A stretch of 39,484 nt of DNA from Deltaproteobacteria bacterium (lineage in GTDB: Bacteria; Myxococcota_C; UBA6777): assembly GCA_002731275.1 (NCBI GenBank), contig PCBK01000107.1, positions 1 to 39,484 of the forward strand, read 5' to 3'. Under the pieces are notes generated by a model. It ran no database searches. It was not told where the DNA came from and worked only from the letters and a program-made list of their open reading frames with translations. Shown here one piece after another: positions 32,423 to 39,484 of the stretch. Position numbers and translations under genes: made by a program. Positions within the stretch are counted from its first letter, which is position 1, and every line of letters starts with the position of its first letter.

Positions 32423-34321
32423 ATGACGGAATCGAATCGTTTGAAAGACGAGCAACAACTCGAAAATGAAAAGTCACTGCAGGCACAGTGGCGTTTTTTT
32501 ATTTTAGGTTTTGTGTTTTCTATGACATTGGGTGTTCCACTTGCGATGTGGGGGATATATACACTTGCCGACAATGTTACATTCCTTACTTTTTTGAGGC
32601 TGTTGCTCATCGGACTTGTCGTCTTTGTGATGGTGGTGCTTGTTTGGTTTCGTAAGTGGGTATTCAAAACGTGGAATATTCCAGGTAAGCAGAGCATTCT
32701 TGAACTCCTTAAACATCTCAAAAACCTCCTTCGTGCGATACAACAGGAGGATGTGCAGGGAATGAAAGACGAATCGACTTTGCTTGCAAAATCCGTGATT
32801 GCAAGCTATGGGTGGTGGGTGGTTGTTGGCGTTGCTATCAGCACTGTCTTTGGCCTTGTTATGGCATTTGGAAGTCTCCTTAACTCGGCTCTTACTTGGA
32901 AAGGTAACTCTATCGCCAAAATTCAAAACGTCAAAATCCAAAGACAAAATGAGCTCATTTCTCAACAAAACAAAAACCTTATCTTGCAGTTACAGTCGCA
33001 AAGAGAGGGAAATATTAACTCGGAAGTCACCAAGTACATCGATATGGCGTTTAGTGGGAATAGAGAGAAGTTCTGGGTTGCTGTCTCTTACTTTAAGGCA
33101 TTTTCAGAAACACTCCAAAACAGTGAAAAAACCATTTCGTCAAAAGGGAAGTCAAAACAAAAGCAAAAGGACGCGCAAGATGAATCCAGAAGAAGGAGAG
33201 TTGAGGCGAAGAGTGTTCTGATTCGACTCACGGATATGTTGCAAACGATCAGAGGGAAAGCCTCATGTCGTATGTTGGAGCTGATGTATCATGTTGCTGT
33301 CAAACACGACGTATCGAAGCTGTTCAGAAAGCTGAATGCAAAGAAAGGTATACATACGATTCGAATTACAAATTTGGATTGTTCGGCAAATCATATGCGA
33401 AAAAATAAGGAAGGCAAAAAAGCAAAAGGCGGAGGTCTGAACCGTTCAATTGATCTTCGTGGTATTGTGCTTACGAATGCAATCCTTGTGAATGCGAAAC
33501 TCAAAGGAGCTGATCTGAGAGGGGCGAACTTTGAAGGTGCGAATCTACAGGAAGCCGACTTGGAGAGAGCATATCTTCAGGGTGCAAATTTACAGTACAC
33601 TCATCTCCAAAAAACCAATTTGCAACAAGCTAACTTGCAAGGGGCATGGCTCCGAAAGGCTCGTTTTCAGAGGGCTGATTTGCGTCGAGCAAACTTACAG
33701 GACGCTCAATTGCAAGGAGCTCAACTTGGTAGAGTTCCAAGAAAACCTGTCGTTGTTGCTATTTCAACCAAAGAACCCCCGAGGTTTACTCCCTACAGCG
33801 AAAGAGAGAGCGATTTTGAAAAAGAGTATGTACAAGGAGCCGATTTGAGAGGTGCAAAGCTCGAGAGAGTTGATCTTTCAGGTGCCAATCTTAAAGAAAC
33901 AGACTGTCGACTCGCCAATTTCAGAGGAGCGATTCTCACTGGCGTAGACTTTTCAAATTCCCAACTGCAAGGTGCGATTTTTTGGGAGAATAAGCTTCGA
34001 AAGGCTGTGTTTAAGAATGCAATGTTGCGAGGTTCAACGTTTTCGATCGATGCCATCATTTTCTTACTTAAGTCTTCTGGCATGCAAGCAAATCAGCTGG
34101 GAAATGCTGCTTGCATACCAGGGGGAGGAGATAGTATGGAATCCTGTTTCCTATGGCATAACAGGGGAGTAAAGGGCATTCGTGAAGTCGGGAGCATTCC
34201 CCAAAGTATTCCGAAAGGATGTCCTCGCGTGTTGGATGGTCCTATCATTTCCATTCGTTCCAATTCCCGCAAAAATAGCCTTGATGGAGTATGTCCTCGT
34301 TGGACAATCAAAGGCAAGTAG
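32423..34321 (+). CDS. Membrane protein with coiled coil and two pentapeptide-repeat blocks
   Basis: 632 residues. Membrane helices at about 25-47, 53-76 and 129-152, then a Gln/Asn-rich coiled coil (165-195), a basic charged helical region (200-315) and a first pentapeptide block at about 340-440, a 28-residue break, and a second block at about 468-540. The last 90 residues are Cys/Gly/Pro-containing and unassigned. The reading frame is more A+T-rich than the left part of the window and rich in Lys, Asn and Gln, which suggests acquisition. The ATG has AGGTGA upstream. The 293 bp after it hold no gene that I can see. Function unknown. Confidence 0.85.
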   Translation: MTESNRLKDEQQLENEKSLQAQWRFFILGFVFSMTLGVPLAMWGIYTLADNVTFLTFLRLLLIGLVVFVMVVLVWFRKWVFKTWNIPGKQSILELLKHLKNLLRAIQQEDVQGMKDESTLLAKSVIASYGWWVVVGVAISTVFGLVMAFGSLLNSALTWKGNSIAKIQNVKIQRQNELISQQNKNLILQLQSQREGNINSEVTKYIDMAFSGNREKFWVAVSYFKAFSETLQNSEKTISSKGKSKQKQKDAQDESRRRRVEAKSVLIRLTDMLQTIRGKASCRMLELMYHVAVKHDVSKLFRKLNAKKGIHTIRITNLDCSANHMRKNKEGKKAKGGGLNRSIDLRGIVLTNAILVNAKLKGADLRGANFEGANLQEADLERAYLQGANLQYTHLQKTNLQQANLQGAWLRKARFQRADLRRANLQDAQLQGAQLGRVPRKPVVVAISTKEPPRFTPYSERESDFEKEYVQGADLRGAKLERVDLSGANLKETDCRLANFRGAILTGVDFSNSQLQGAIFWENKLRKAVFKNAMLRGSTFSIDAIIFLLKSSGMQANQLGNAACIPGGGDSMESCFLWHNRGVKGIREVGSIPQSIPKGCPRVLDGPIISIRSNSRKNSLDGVCPRWTIKGK

Positions 34322-34614
34322 AGCAACGGCATTAAGTTCAAATGGTAGGGGAGGATGGCAATACTCTGTAGCATAAGAGGAAAATATATGGTATAAGCCT
34401 TTTCAAGCACACTCTTGATGGATTGTAGAGTCTTTTTGTCCAAATCGTACCTTGGCTTGGAAAAAGATACTTGACTTGCTTTAACTGAAAAAAAACATTG
34501 AGGATTTATCTCTTGCAAAGCTGCTTTTATCACTAAGCAAATGGCGCGAACCTGAAATCCATTAAGAGCGTACAAGTAAGTTGGTATGTTCAGTAACCCA
34601 CAAAGGAGACCCTA

Positions 34615-35250
34615 ATGTCCGAATACGAAAAAGCTGCGATGGAATGGCTTGGAAAGCATCACTACGAAATTGTAGGGGAAAACGAGAAAGTGAAAGGGCA
34701 AGGGAAGGAACACAAAGTTCGTGTTCATGCGTTATCTGCAAATCGAGAGTACATGAAGTTTGCAAAGATTGCGACTTTTGTTGGTGTCGTTTCATTTCTT
34801 GCGTTGTTTGCTGGTGAGTCGATTCCTGCACTTGCTGGATTGATGAGGGACTTGGGAAGTATCTTTGGTATCGCAGGAAAAAGCTTTTCGTTGATACTTT
34901 TTTTGGGGGGGGGGTTCTTTTATACCAATGCAAAGGGGAAAATAGACGAGCACGTTTGGGTTGAATTCAAAAATTACAAAAGAAGGGTCAACTCGAATGA
35001 GATTGGGAAATTCTACTCTACTGTGGAGGATGTGAGTAAAAAGTCGAAAGAAATAAGTGACCAATGGGAAGCAAAGTATATGATGCTGTTTTCATCAACG
35101 GGATTTAGCGCACAAGCTCTTCAACTGGCGGAAAACTATGGGATAGATTGCTTAACTTGGAAACAAGGTACAGATCAATTTGAAAGAGAAGTGTGGAGTC
35201 AAGCTGATCTCGAGACACAAGAAGAAGTGGAAGATAACAGTGACTCGTAA
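34615..35250 (+). CDS. Mrr-like (PD-D/ExK) protein split by a transmembrane hairpin
   Basis: 211 residues. Residues 7-42 read like the first half of an Mrr/type-IV restriction-endonuclease domain (AMEWLGKHHYEIV...GKEHKVRVHAL); 110-182 read like its second half (VWVEFKNYKRRVNSNEIGKFY, MLFSSTGFSAQALQLAENYGIDCLTW), with E117 and K119 as the ExK pair. Between them two hydrophobic helices (about 48-67, 84-104) are inserted. The Asp expected at position 36 is Arg, so cleavage may be lost. GGAG lies 7 nt before the ATG. A T7-G10 run falls in the second helix (34898-34914). Family call is from motif similarity only. Confidence 0.7.
   Translation: MSEYEKAAMEWLGKHHYEIVGENEKVKGQGKEHKVRVHALSANREYMKFAKIATFVGVVSFLALFAGESIPALAGLMRDLGSIFGIAGKSFSLILFLGGGFFYTNAKGKIDEHVWVEFKNYKRRVNSNEIGKFYSTVEDVSKKSKEISDQWEAKYMMLFSSTGFSAQALQLAENYGIDCLTWKQGTDQFEREVWSQADLETQEEVEDNSDS
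34898..34914 (+). repeat. T7-G10 homopolymer in the Mrr-like gene
   Basis: Seven T (34898-34904) directly followed by ten G (34905-34914), coding for LFLGGG in the second membrane helix. Gain or loss of one G would truncate the protein before its ExK half. Confidence 0.9.
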
Positions 35251-35444
35251 ATAGGGTGAGTAAGTGGATCAACGACCTTGTTCCGATTTACCAGGTGGTA
35301 CCAATCATAGAACGTTGGAAGGCCTCTTCGGATACCTTGCAAAATGTACAAATATCCCAACATCGAATGCACTCGCTATCTGTTATGGGGTTGTTTTTGC
35401 TGTGAGAGAATGTCATCGTGATGATGCTCCGTTTTGTGTGTGGT

Positions 35445-35498
35445 CTTGTCTTTAAAACAAAAACCACGCCCACGATTAGGTTGTTTCTTTTGAGAGGA
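35445..35498 (+). repeat. Short direct repeat R3, copy 2
   Basis: Similar to 31317-31369 (shared cttg...aaaac, ccacg/cccacgat, ttgtttcttttgagag). No gene starts soon after it, so it may be a relic. The 194 bp before it, after the Mrr-like gene, show nothing I can name. Confidence 0.55.
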
Positions 35499-35548
35499 GC
35501 CTGTCTTTGTTTGGTGGCTGGGTTTACGGATTGCTCCTCTTGTGTTTA

Positions 35549-35676
35549 CGCGAAAGCGTCGCGTTGCGACGGTTGAGCACATGCTCTTCCAAGCGCCGAA
35601 GGCGCAACACAAACAATGCGTGAGCATTGTGGGGGTCGGGGTGAAAACCCCGAGCGGGTGTGGGTGGCAAACCCAC
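35549..35676 (-). other. Structured repeat element E4 (most complete copy)
   Basis: Minus orientation, from 35676 down: stem 1 GTGGGT-5-ACCCAC (35660-35676), stem 2 CGGGGT-4-ACCCCG (35637-35652; the plus strand has a GAAA loop), stem 3 ACAATGC-4-GCATTGT (35613-35630), TTTGTGTT, stem 4 GCGCC-3-GGCGC (35593-35605), TTGGAA, then extra hairpins GAGC-4-GCTC (35575-35586), CGTCGC-3-GCGACG (35557-35571) and a small CGC-4-GCG (35549-35558). It lies between the ends of two converging genes. Confidence 0.85.
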
Positions 35677-35757
35677 ATACAAAAGGCAAACCCACATACA
35701 AAAGGCAAACCCACGTACAAAAGGCAAGCCCACATACAAAAGGCAAGCCTACATATA
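35666..35757 (-). repeat. 19-bp tandem array 5' of structured element E4
   Basis: Five units ggcaaacccacatacaaaa at 35666, 35685, 35704, 35723 and 35742, the last partial, with few changes. The first unit supplies one arm of E4 stem 1. The array ends 15 bp from the stop of the CobW-like gene. No spacers, so not CRISPR. Confidence 0.92.
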
Positions 35758-35772
35758 TCCACTTTCTTTGTG

Positions 35773-36780
35773 TCAGGAACTTGAGGAGACAACACAGCCA
35801 AGCAATGTTTTTTCCCACCCTTCACCAAGCTCGGTCGCGATCATTTCCACACGACTCTCCAAGCAGTCGTCCAATTCGACCTCAGTTAAGCCATCTGACG
35901 TCAAGTTGTAGCCATAGACCCCTTCATCTGTGATAAACACACCTTTCAATCGTTCGACATCAAGGCTGTAAAAGAATGTTCGTAGCTTGTCGCGGTCGAA
36001 GACTTTGTGTGGTGTGATTCGCCAACCAATGCTCTTGAATCCTTCGCCCTCATTCACCGCTTTGACATATCCACATGCAGGGATAGGGAGGTCGTAGAGC
36101 GAAGGCTCATCTTCTTCGTGGTGATGGTGAGCATGACCCTCTCGTGCGACAGAAGAAGTCGGACCCTCCAACCAGGATGGCTCTAAGCGTGCTTGCTCTG
36201 TGATGAACACCTGTGCGTTTGGAGCCCGCTTTTTTGTGTATGCCTCCAACGCCTCCACATCCCCTTTCTGGTAGAGGTCACGTTTGTTTCCCACGATGAC
36301 ATCTGCGATCGCGATCTGTTGGTTGAATGTCTCGTGTTCTGTGTAGCGACTATCCGCGAGCTTACGTGCATCGACGAGTGTAAGGAGCTTTTGCATCGAT
36401 AATACGTCGCGGTAATATTCGCCTGTGAGGACTTGTAACACTTCTACGGGGTGACCGAGTCCTGTCGGCTCGATCAACAACCGATCTGGTCGTGCTCGTC
36501 CGAGCAGTATGTTCAGCGAGACACGCATCGAAAATCCTGCCGTGCAACACATACAACCACCAGGAAGTTCGCGAATGAAGACCCCATTCTCTTCGTTTTG
36601 CTGGCCTTCAAAAAGACTCCCGTCCACACCAATCTCACCAAACTCATTGACCAAAACAGCCCATCGTTCGTGCTTTGGCTTATGTTTTAGCAGGTGTAGT
36701 ATCGCTGAGGTTTTTCCAACACCCAAAAAGCCCGTGATGATGTTTGTCGGGACATTCAAGATCTTCTTCCTTGCGGCCAT
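35773..36780 (-). CDS. COG0523 (CobW-type) metallochaperone GTPase
   Basis: 335 residues. Walker A GFLGVGKTS at 17-25, the metal-binding GGCMCC motif at about 74-79, IEPTGLGHP, and NKRD as the guanine-specificity motif. A His cluster HAHHHHEEDE precedes the C-terminal domain. COG0523 GTPases insert or deliver metal ions, most often zinc; cobalamin-related members exist but no cobalamin gene is near. AGGA lies 7 nt before the ATG. It follows the His-tailed transporter by 36 bp on the same strand and shares its promoter, so zinc or a similar metal is the likely cargo. Confidence 0.92.
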   Translation of the reverse strand: MAARKKILNVPTNIITGFLGVGKTSAILHLLKHKPKHERWAVLVNEFGEIGVDGSLFEGQQNEENGVFIRELPGGCMCCTAGFSMRVSLNILLGRARPDRLLIEPTGLGHPVEVLQVLTGEYYRDVLSMQKLLTLVDARKLADSRYTEHETFNQQIAIADVIVGNKRDLYQKGDVEALEAYTKKRAPNAQVFITEQARLEPSWLEGPTSSVAREGHAHHHHEEDEPSLYDLPIPACGYVKAVNEGEGFKSIGWRITPHKVFDRDKLRTFFYSLDVERLKGVFITDEGVYGYNLTSDGLTEVELDDCLESRVEMIATELGEGWEKTLLGCVVSSSS

Positions 36781-36816
36781 TTTTCGTCCTTTTCCATGAT
36801 GGTGTATTGGCTACTT

Positions 36817-37329
36817 CTACTCATGATGATGGTCATGGTCATGTTGATGTCCATGCTCATGGTGTTCATGGTCATGAGTGTGTTCGTCACAAGTCCCGTG
36901 TTCATGGTCATGGTCATGGTGATGCTCACGGTGTTGATGGTCATGAGTGTGTCCGTCGCAAGTTTCGTGTTCATCATCATGATGTTTGTGTTCATGACTG
37001 TGGCTTTTGCAAGTCCCGTGTTGATGCTCATGATGTTCATGGTCATGAGTGTGTCCGTCACAAGTCCCATGTTGATGGTCGTGCTCATGTCCATGATCGT
37101 GATTGTGTCCGTCACAAGTCCCATGTTGATGGTCATGATCGTGGTCTGAGTGGTGTGCATGATCATGTCCGTCACGAGTTCCATGATGATGGGAATGTTT
37201 ATGTTCATGAGCATGGTGTTGGTGGCCATGACTGTGGTCATCTTCGTCATTTTGGTGGACGTGAAAGTGGTCGTGGCTGTGGCTATGTCCGTGGCTATGA
37301 TCATGGTCGTGGCTGTGGTCGTGGTCATG
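36817..37329 (-). repeat. Coding repeats of the His/Cys tail
   Basis: The tail is built of imperfect units of 17-22 residues that each begin HGTCDGH/HETCDGH and continue as His-acid pairs. Five such units end the protein. Long open frames on the plus strand here are by-products of the biased sequence. Confidence 0.88.
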
Positions 37330-39129
37330 TCCCGCGATCTGAAACACCTGTCCAATCATAAAGCGAGGGCCACACCGCCACAAGGACATAAGCACGAGGA
37401 CACCAAGGATGACGAAGCTGGTGATGTTGATGATGCCAGGGGATTGATGGGCCGAAGTGTGTAGCGTTTTTGCATGTTGAGCGATGGGGAAGAGTACATT
37501 GACACCCCAACCCAGGCTACAAGAGACTACAAACATCGCACCTGCAAAGGCAAAGGCGGCACGGGGACCATGCAATGAGCGCAACAGTCCGAAGGTCGTG
37601 ATATTGGTCGCAGGACCTGTGAGCAAAAAGGCGATCGCGGCACCTGGAGAGAGACCTTTATGAAGGAGGATCGCAACCAGTGGCGTTGTCCCTGACGCAC
37701 AGACGTACAAAGGCATCCCGGCAATGGCCATCAGAGGGACCTGTAACATCGATGGGAGTTTTGATAATGAACCTAGCGGCATCGCAGGTTCAAGCAGCGC
37801 TGCGAGCAACAATCCAAACAAAATCCAGGGCATGATGTGATCAAACATCTCCCCAAACCCATAGTGAAGTCCTTCTCTCAAGCGCATCATAAGAGGAGTT
37901 GTCGGTTGCTCCTGTGTCTCGCTTTGTACTTCTTTGTCGGGCATACAGAGCTGTCCTACAAGAAGCGCGACGACAACAGCCGCGATGATCGCTGTGACAA
38001 GTCGAAGTGCCGTCAGCTCGACACCAAGTAGAGGTAGAGAGAGTAAGATCGCGTCAAATCCCAACTCCGGCGTCGCGATCAAGAAAGCAATCGCTGCTGT
38101 ACCCGGCGCACCTGCACGAATCAAACTCTGGTAGAAAGGCACAACCCCACACGAGCAGATGGGAAGTGGGAGACCAAACGCCATACCACGAAGACTTTGA
38201 CTGAGTGAGGAACCACGCCACAACCAGGCCATAGAGGCCGGACGGATGAAGGCGTGCAGCGCACCAGCCCCCAGAAACGCCAACAACAAAGCAGGCGCGC
38301 TCTCTAACGTCAGCCACAAAAAAGTTTGCTCCATCGTCAGGACATTCATTTGTGGGTGTGCTGATGAATGGTTCCACGAGATCGCCACCAACAACACAAT
38401 CCCCAACATGACACCCCCAAAAGACCAGCGTCTCTTGTCTGATGAGTGGATATCCACTGTTGGTGGTTCATGCCCAAACAGGACGTGCAACAACATCCCC
38501 GCCATCATCGCCTGAAAGACCATAAGCCATTCCTGTTGGAGCTTGGAGAATGTTTCGTGCCCAAGCAGATATCCCAACGCTGTGAATAGGCTGATCGAAG
38601 AGACCGCGAGCCATGCCCCACTTCTTTTTTTGCCAGGATACACGAACCAGGCCAGCGCAATCCCCACAGGAACGCGATGAAGCACTACTCCCAATGCCAA
38701 CATGTTCCAGTCTGTGTGTTTGCTCCCCACGAGAGATAACGCCATGCCGTCGAGCATCGAGTGGATCGCGACGGCGAAGAAGACCAGCCATCCCAAAGGT
38801 TTTGTCGCGCCTCCCTGCCAAAGTCCCTTGGAAGCCCCCCATTCCAATAGGATGGGCAAAAGTAACCCCAAAAAGAGCGCGAAGACTGCCCATCCACCAC
38901 CTCTTCGGAGACTGTGTGGTAGTACGTGTACAAGCACCAACCCCCCAACTGAGACCAAGACAAACCCATCAAGTAAAGCCAACCATTCACCACGTCGACG
39001 CAGCAATGGAAATGCCAAGACACCAATACATAACGATACAATACTGAGAACAAACAACCACACAGACAACCTCCAATCTGTCGGACTTGTTTCCTCGTCC
39101 TTTTCTTCCCGGATGATTGTCACGCTCAT
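36817..39129 (-). CDS. ZIP-like module fused to an SO_0444-type metal permease with a His/Cys-rich tail
   Basis: 770 residues, about 16 membrane helices. Residues about 20-222 resemble ZIP transporters, with the metal-site helices AIHSMLDGMAL (H123, D127) and VVLHRVPVGIAL (H151, P154). Residues about 270-595 match the permease family that includes SO_0444 (PICSCGVVPFYQSLIRAGAPG, IATPELGFD, VCASGTTPLVAILL, LLTGPATNITTFGLL). The tail 601-770 is almost only His, Asp, Glu and Gly with repeated HGTCDGH. ZIPs import and SO_0444-type permeases are linked to export, so the joined pair is odd. ATG at 39129 chosen; the frame is open to 39285 but crosses the promoter. Confidence 0.88.
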   Translation of the reverse strand: MSVTIIREEKDEETSPTDWRLSVWLFVLSIVSLCIGVLAFPLLRRRGEWLALLDGFVLVSVGGLVLVHVLPHSLRRGGGWAVFALFLGLLLPILLEWGASKGLWQGGATKPLGWLVFFAVAIHSMLDGMALSLVGSKHTDWNMLALGVVLHRVPVGIALAWFVYPGKKRSGAWLAVSSISLFTALGYLLGHETFSKLQQEWLMVFQAMMAGMLLHVLFGHEPPTVDIHSSDKRRWSFGGVMLGIVLLVAISWNHSSAHPQMNVLTMEQTFLWLTLESAPALLLAFLGAGALHAFIRPASMAWLWRGSSLSQSLRGMAFGLPLPICSCGVVPFYQSLIRAGAPGTAAIAFLIATPELGFDAILLSLPLLGVELTALRLVTAIIAAVVVALLVGQLCMPDKEVQSETQEQPTTPLMMRLREGLHYGFGEMFDHIMPWILFGLLLAALLEPAMPLGSLSKLPSMLQVPLMAIAGMPLYVCASGTTPLVAILLHKGLSPGAAIAFLLTGPATNITTFGLLRSLHGPRAAFAFAGAMFVVSCSLGWGVNVLFPIAQHAKTLHTSAHQSPGIINITSFVILGVLVLMSLWRCGPRFMIGQVFQIAGHDHDHSHDHDHSHGHSHSHDHFHVHQNDEDDHSHGHQHHAHEHKHSHHHGTRDGHDHAHHSDHDHDHQHGTCDGHNHDHGHEHDHQHGTCDGHTHDHEHHEHQHGTCKSHSHEHKHHDDEHETCDGHTHDHQHREHHHDHDHEHGTCDEHTHDHEHHEHGHQHDHDHHHE

Positions 39130-39168
39130 GACATGAACTTGATTCTCCGGAATCTTTTTAGCCTGCTT

Positions 39169-39197
39169 TTGATAATGAATTGTCATTAGCATGTCAA
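39169..39197 (-). promoter_or_regulatory. Promoter with Fur/Zur-like operator of the metal operon
   Basis: Minus-strand TTGACA (39197-39192), 17-bp spacer, TATCAA (39174-39169), 40 bp before the ATG at 39129. The palindrome TAATGA-CAAT-TCATTA (39188-39173) fills the spacer and overlaps the -10. Its flanks (GATAATGA on the plus strand) resemble Fur-family boxes. A bound repressor would block RNA polymerase, as expected of metal-sensing Zur, Fur or Mur. Confidence 0.65.
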
Positions 39198-39323
39198 GCA
39201 TCGTTTTGAGGAAGGTCGGTGTCTGGAATGTCAGGATTACGCGTGTTTTTTGTGAGAGGTCAGTTCTCCGTTTTACCTGTCTCATCAGGCGAGAAAGCAG
39301 GGCAAGTTTCCACTTGTCCCTGT

Positions 39324-39432
39324 CTGCCGCGCTTTGCTTGTCCTTGGCTGCTGTCTTTTTGGGCGAGTTACCACTCGCTCTCTACGGGCGAGTTGCCACT
39401 CGCCCTTACTGACGCGCTCCGCTTGTCTCCTT
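39324..39432 (+). repeat. Tandem array 5' of structured element E5
   Basis: ctgccgcgctttgcttgtcc at 39324, two gggcgagtt(a/g)ccactcgc units at 39361 and 39385, and ctgacgcgctccgcttgtct at 39409. Same modules and order as the arrays at 29682 and 30912, but shorter. Confidence 0.85.
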
Positions 39433-39443
39433 GTGTTGTCTAT

Positions 39444-39484
39444 GTGGACTTGCCGTCCACACCTGCCTGGGGTCGTTGCCCCCA
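39444..39484 (+). other. Structured repeat element E5, cut by the window end
   Basis: Stem 1 GTGGAC-5-GTCCAC (39444-39460), linker ACCTGC, then the left arm, loop and most of the right arm of stem 2 (39467-39484). Stem 1 differs from E1 and E4 on both arms together. Confidence 0.8.

Noticed and set aside
29898-35676. Integron attC sites as borders of gene cassettes
   Set aside because: The hairpins do not show the paired RYYYAAC/GTTRRRY core sites, elements occur in both orientations, and no integrase is present.
35666-35757. CRISPR-like array
   Set aside because: Units are contiguous with no spacers and no cas genes lie nearby. The same holds for the arrays at 29682, 30912 and 39324.
36744-37361. 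Plus-strand ORFs opposite the His-rich tail
   Set aside because: They are the antisense of a strongly biased His/Asp-coding repeat; the minus frame continues a real transporter.

Overview
This is a chromosomal window with about 19 protein-coding genes, no rRNA or tRNA that I can see, and an unusually repeat-rich right third. The gene content suggests a deltaproteobacterial lineage of the Myxococcota type. There are two large Hanks-type Ser/Thr kinases with DWG instead of DFG, several lipoproteins and Cys-rich secreted proteins, and a secreted protein ending in a Cys-rich stretch, one hydrophobic helix and a basic tail, like the MYXO-CTERM signal. Base composition looks close to 50% GC, low for cultured Myxococcota, so an uncultured relative is likely. 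This is inference from gene content; no marker gene was placed on a tree.

Layout. 1-473: a 272-bp-period direct repeat behind a kinase gene. 474-9948: kinase with cyclic-nucleotide-binding domain (-), M20 metallopeptidase, small Cys-rich secreted protein, a 127-bp inverted-repeat element, a large glycosidase-like lipoprotein followed at once by a YbdG-type MscS channel, and a pentapeptide-repeat K+ channel-like protein. 9966-20251: mostly minus strand: a LamG/dimethylformamidase-like surface protein with an apparent N-terminal frameshift, plus-strand MsrA, a beta-helix lipoprotein, a kinase fused to a formylglycine-generating-enzyme-like domain, and ribosomal protein S1 (the one clear housekeeping gene).

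20746-29662: a lipoprotein with three copies of a disulfide-type domain, a small lipoprotein, and a compact operon of ECF-like sigma factor, unknown partner and a membrane protein that joins a Lon-like (S16) domain to a seven-bladed WD40 propeller. Then come a B12-binding radical SAM enzyme and a membrane-anchored phytochelatin-synthase-like protease.

29663-35772: accessory region, visibly more A+T-rich inside the genes from about 32.3 kb. Genes of unknown role (two pentapeptide-repeat proteins, and an Mrr-nuclease-like protein interrupted by a membrane hairpin and carrying a G10 tract) alternate with copies of a structured repeat. The repeat has four or more short hairpins joined by fixed linkers; its stems differ between copies but remain paired, and a tandem array usually sits directly on its 5' side. 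I count four full or nearly full copies and one cut by the window end. This element is the best candidate for something undescribed.

35773-39197: a metal-homeostasis operon (minus). A ZIP-like module is fused to an SO_0444-type permease with a 170-residue His/Cys tail, followed by a COG0523 (CobW) GTPase. A Fur/Zur-like palindrome lies exactly between the -35 and -10 of its promoter.
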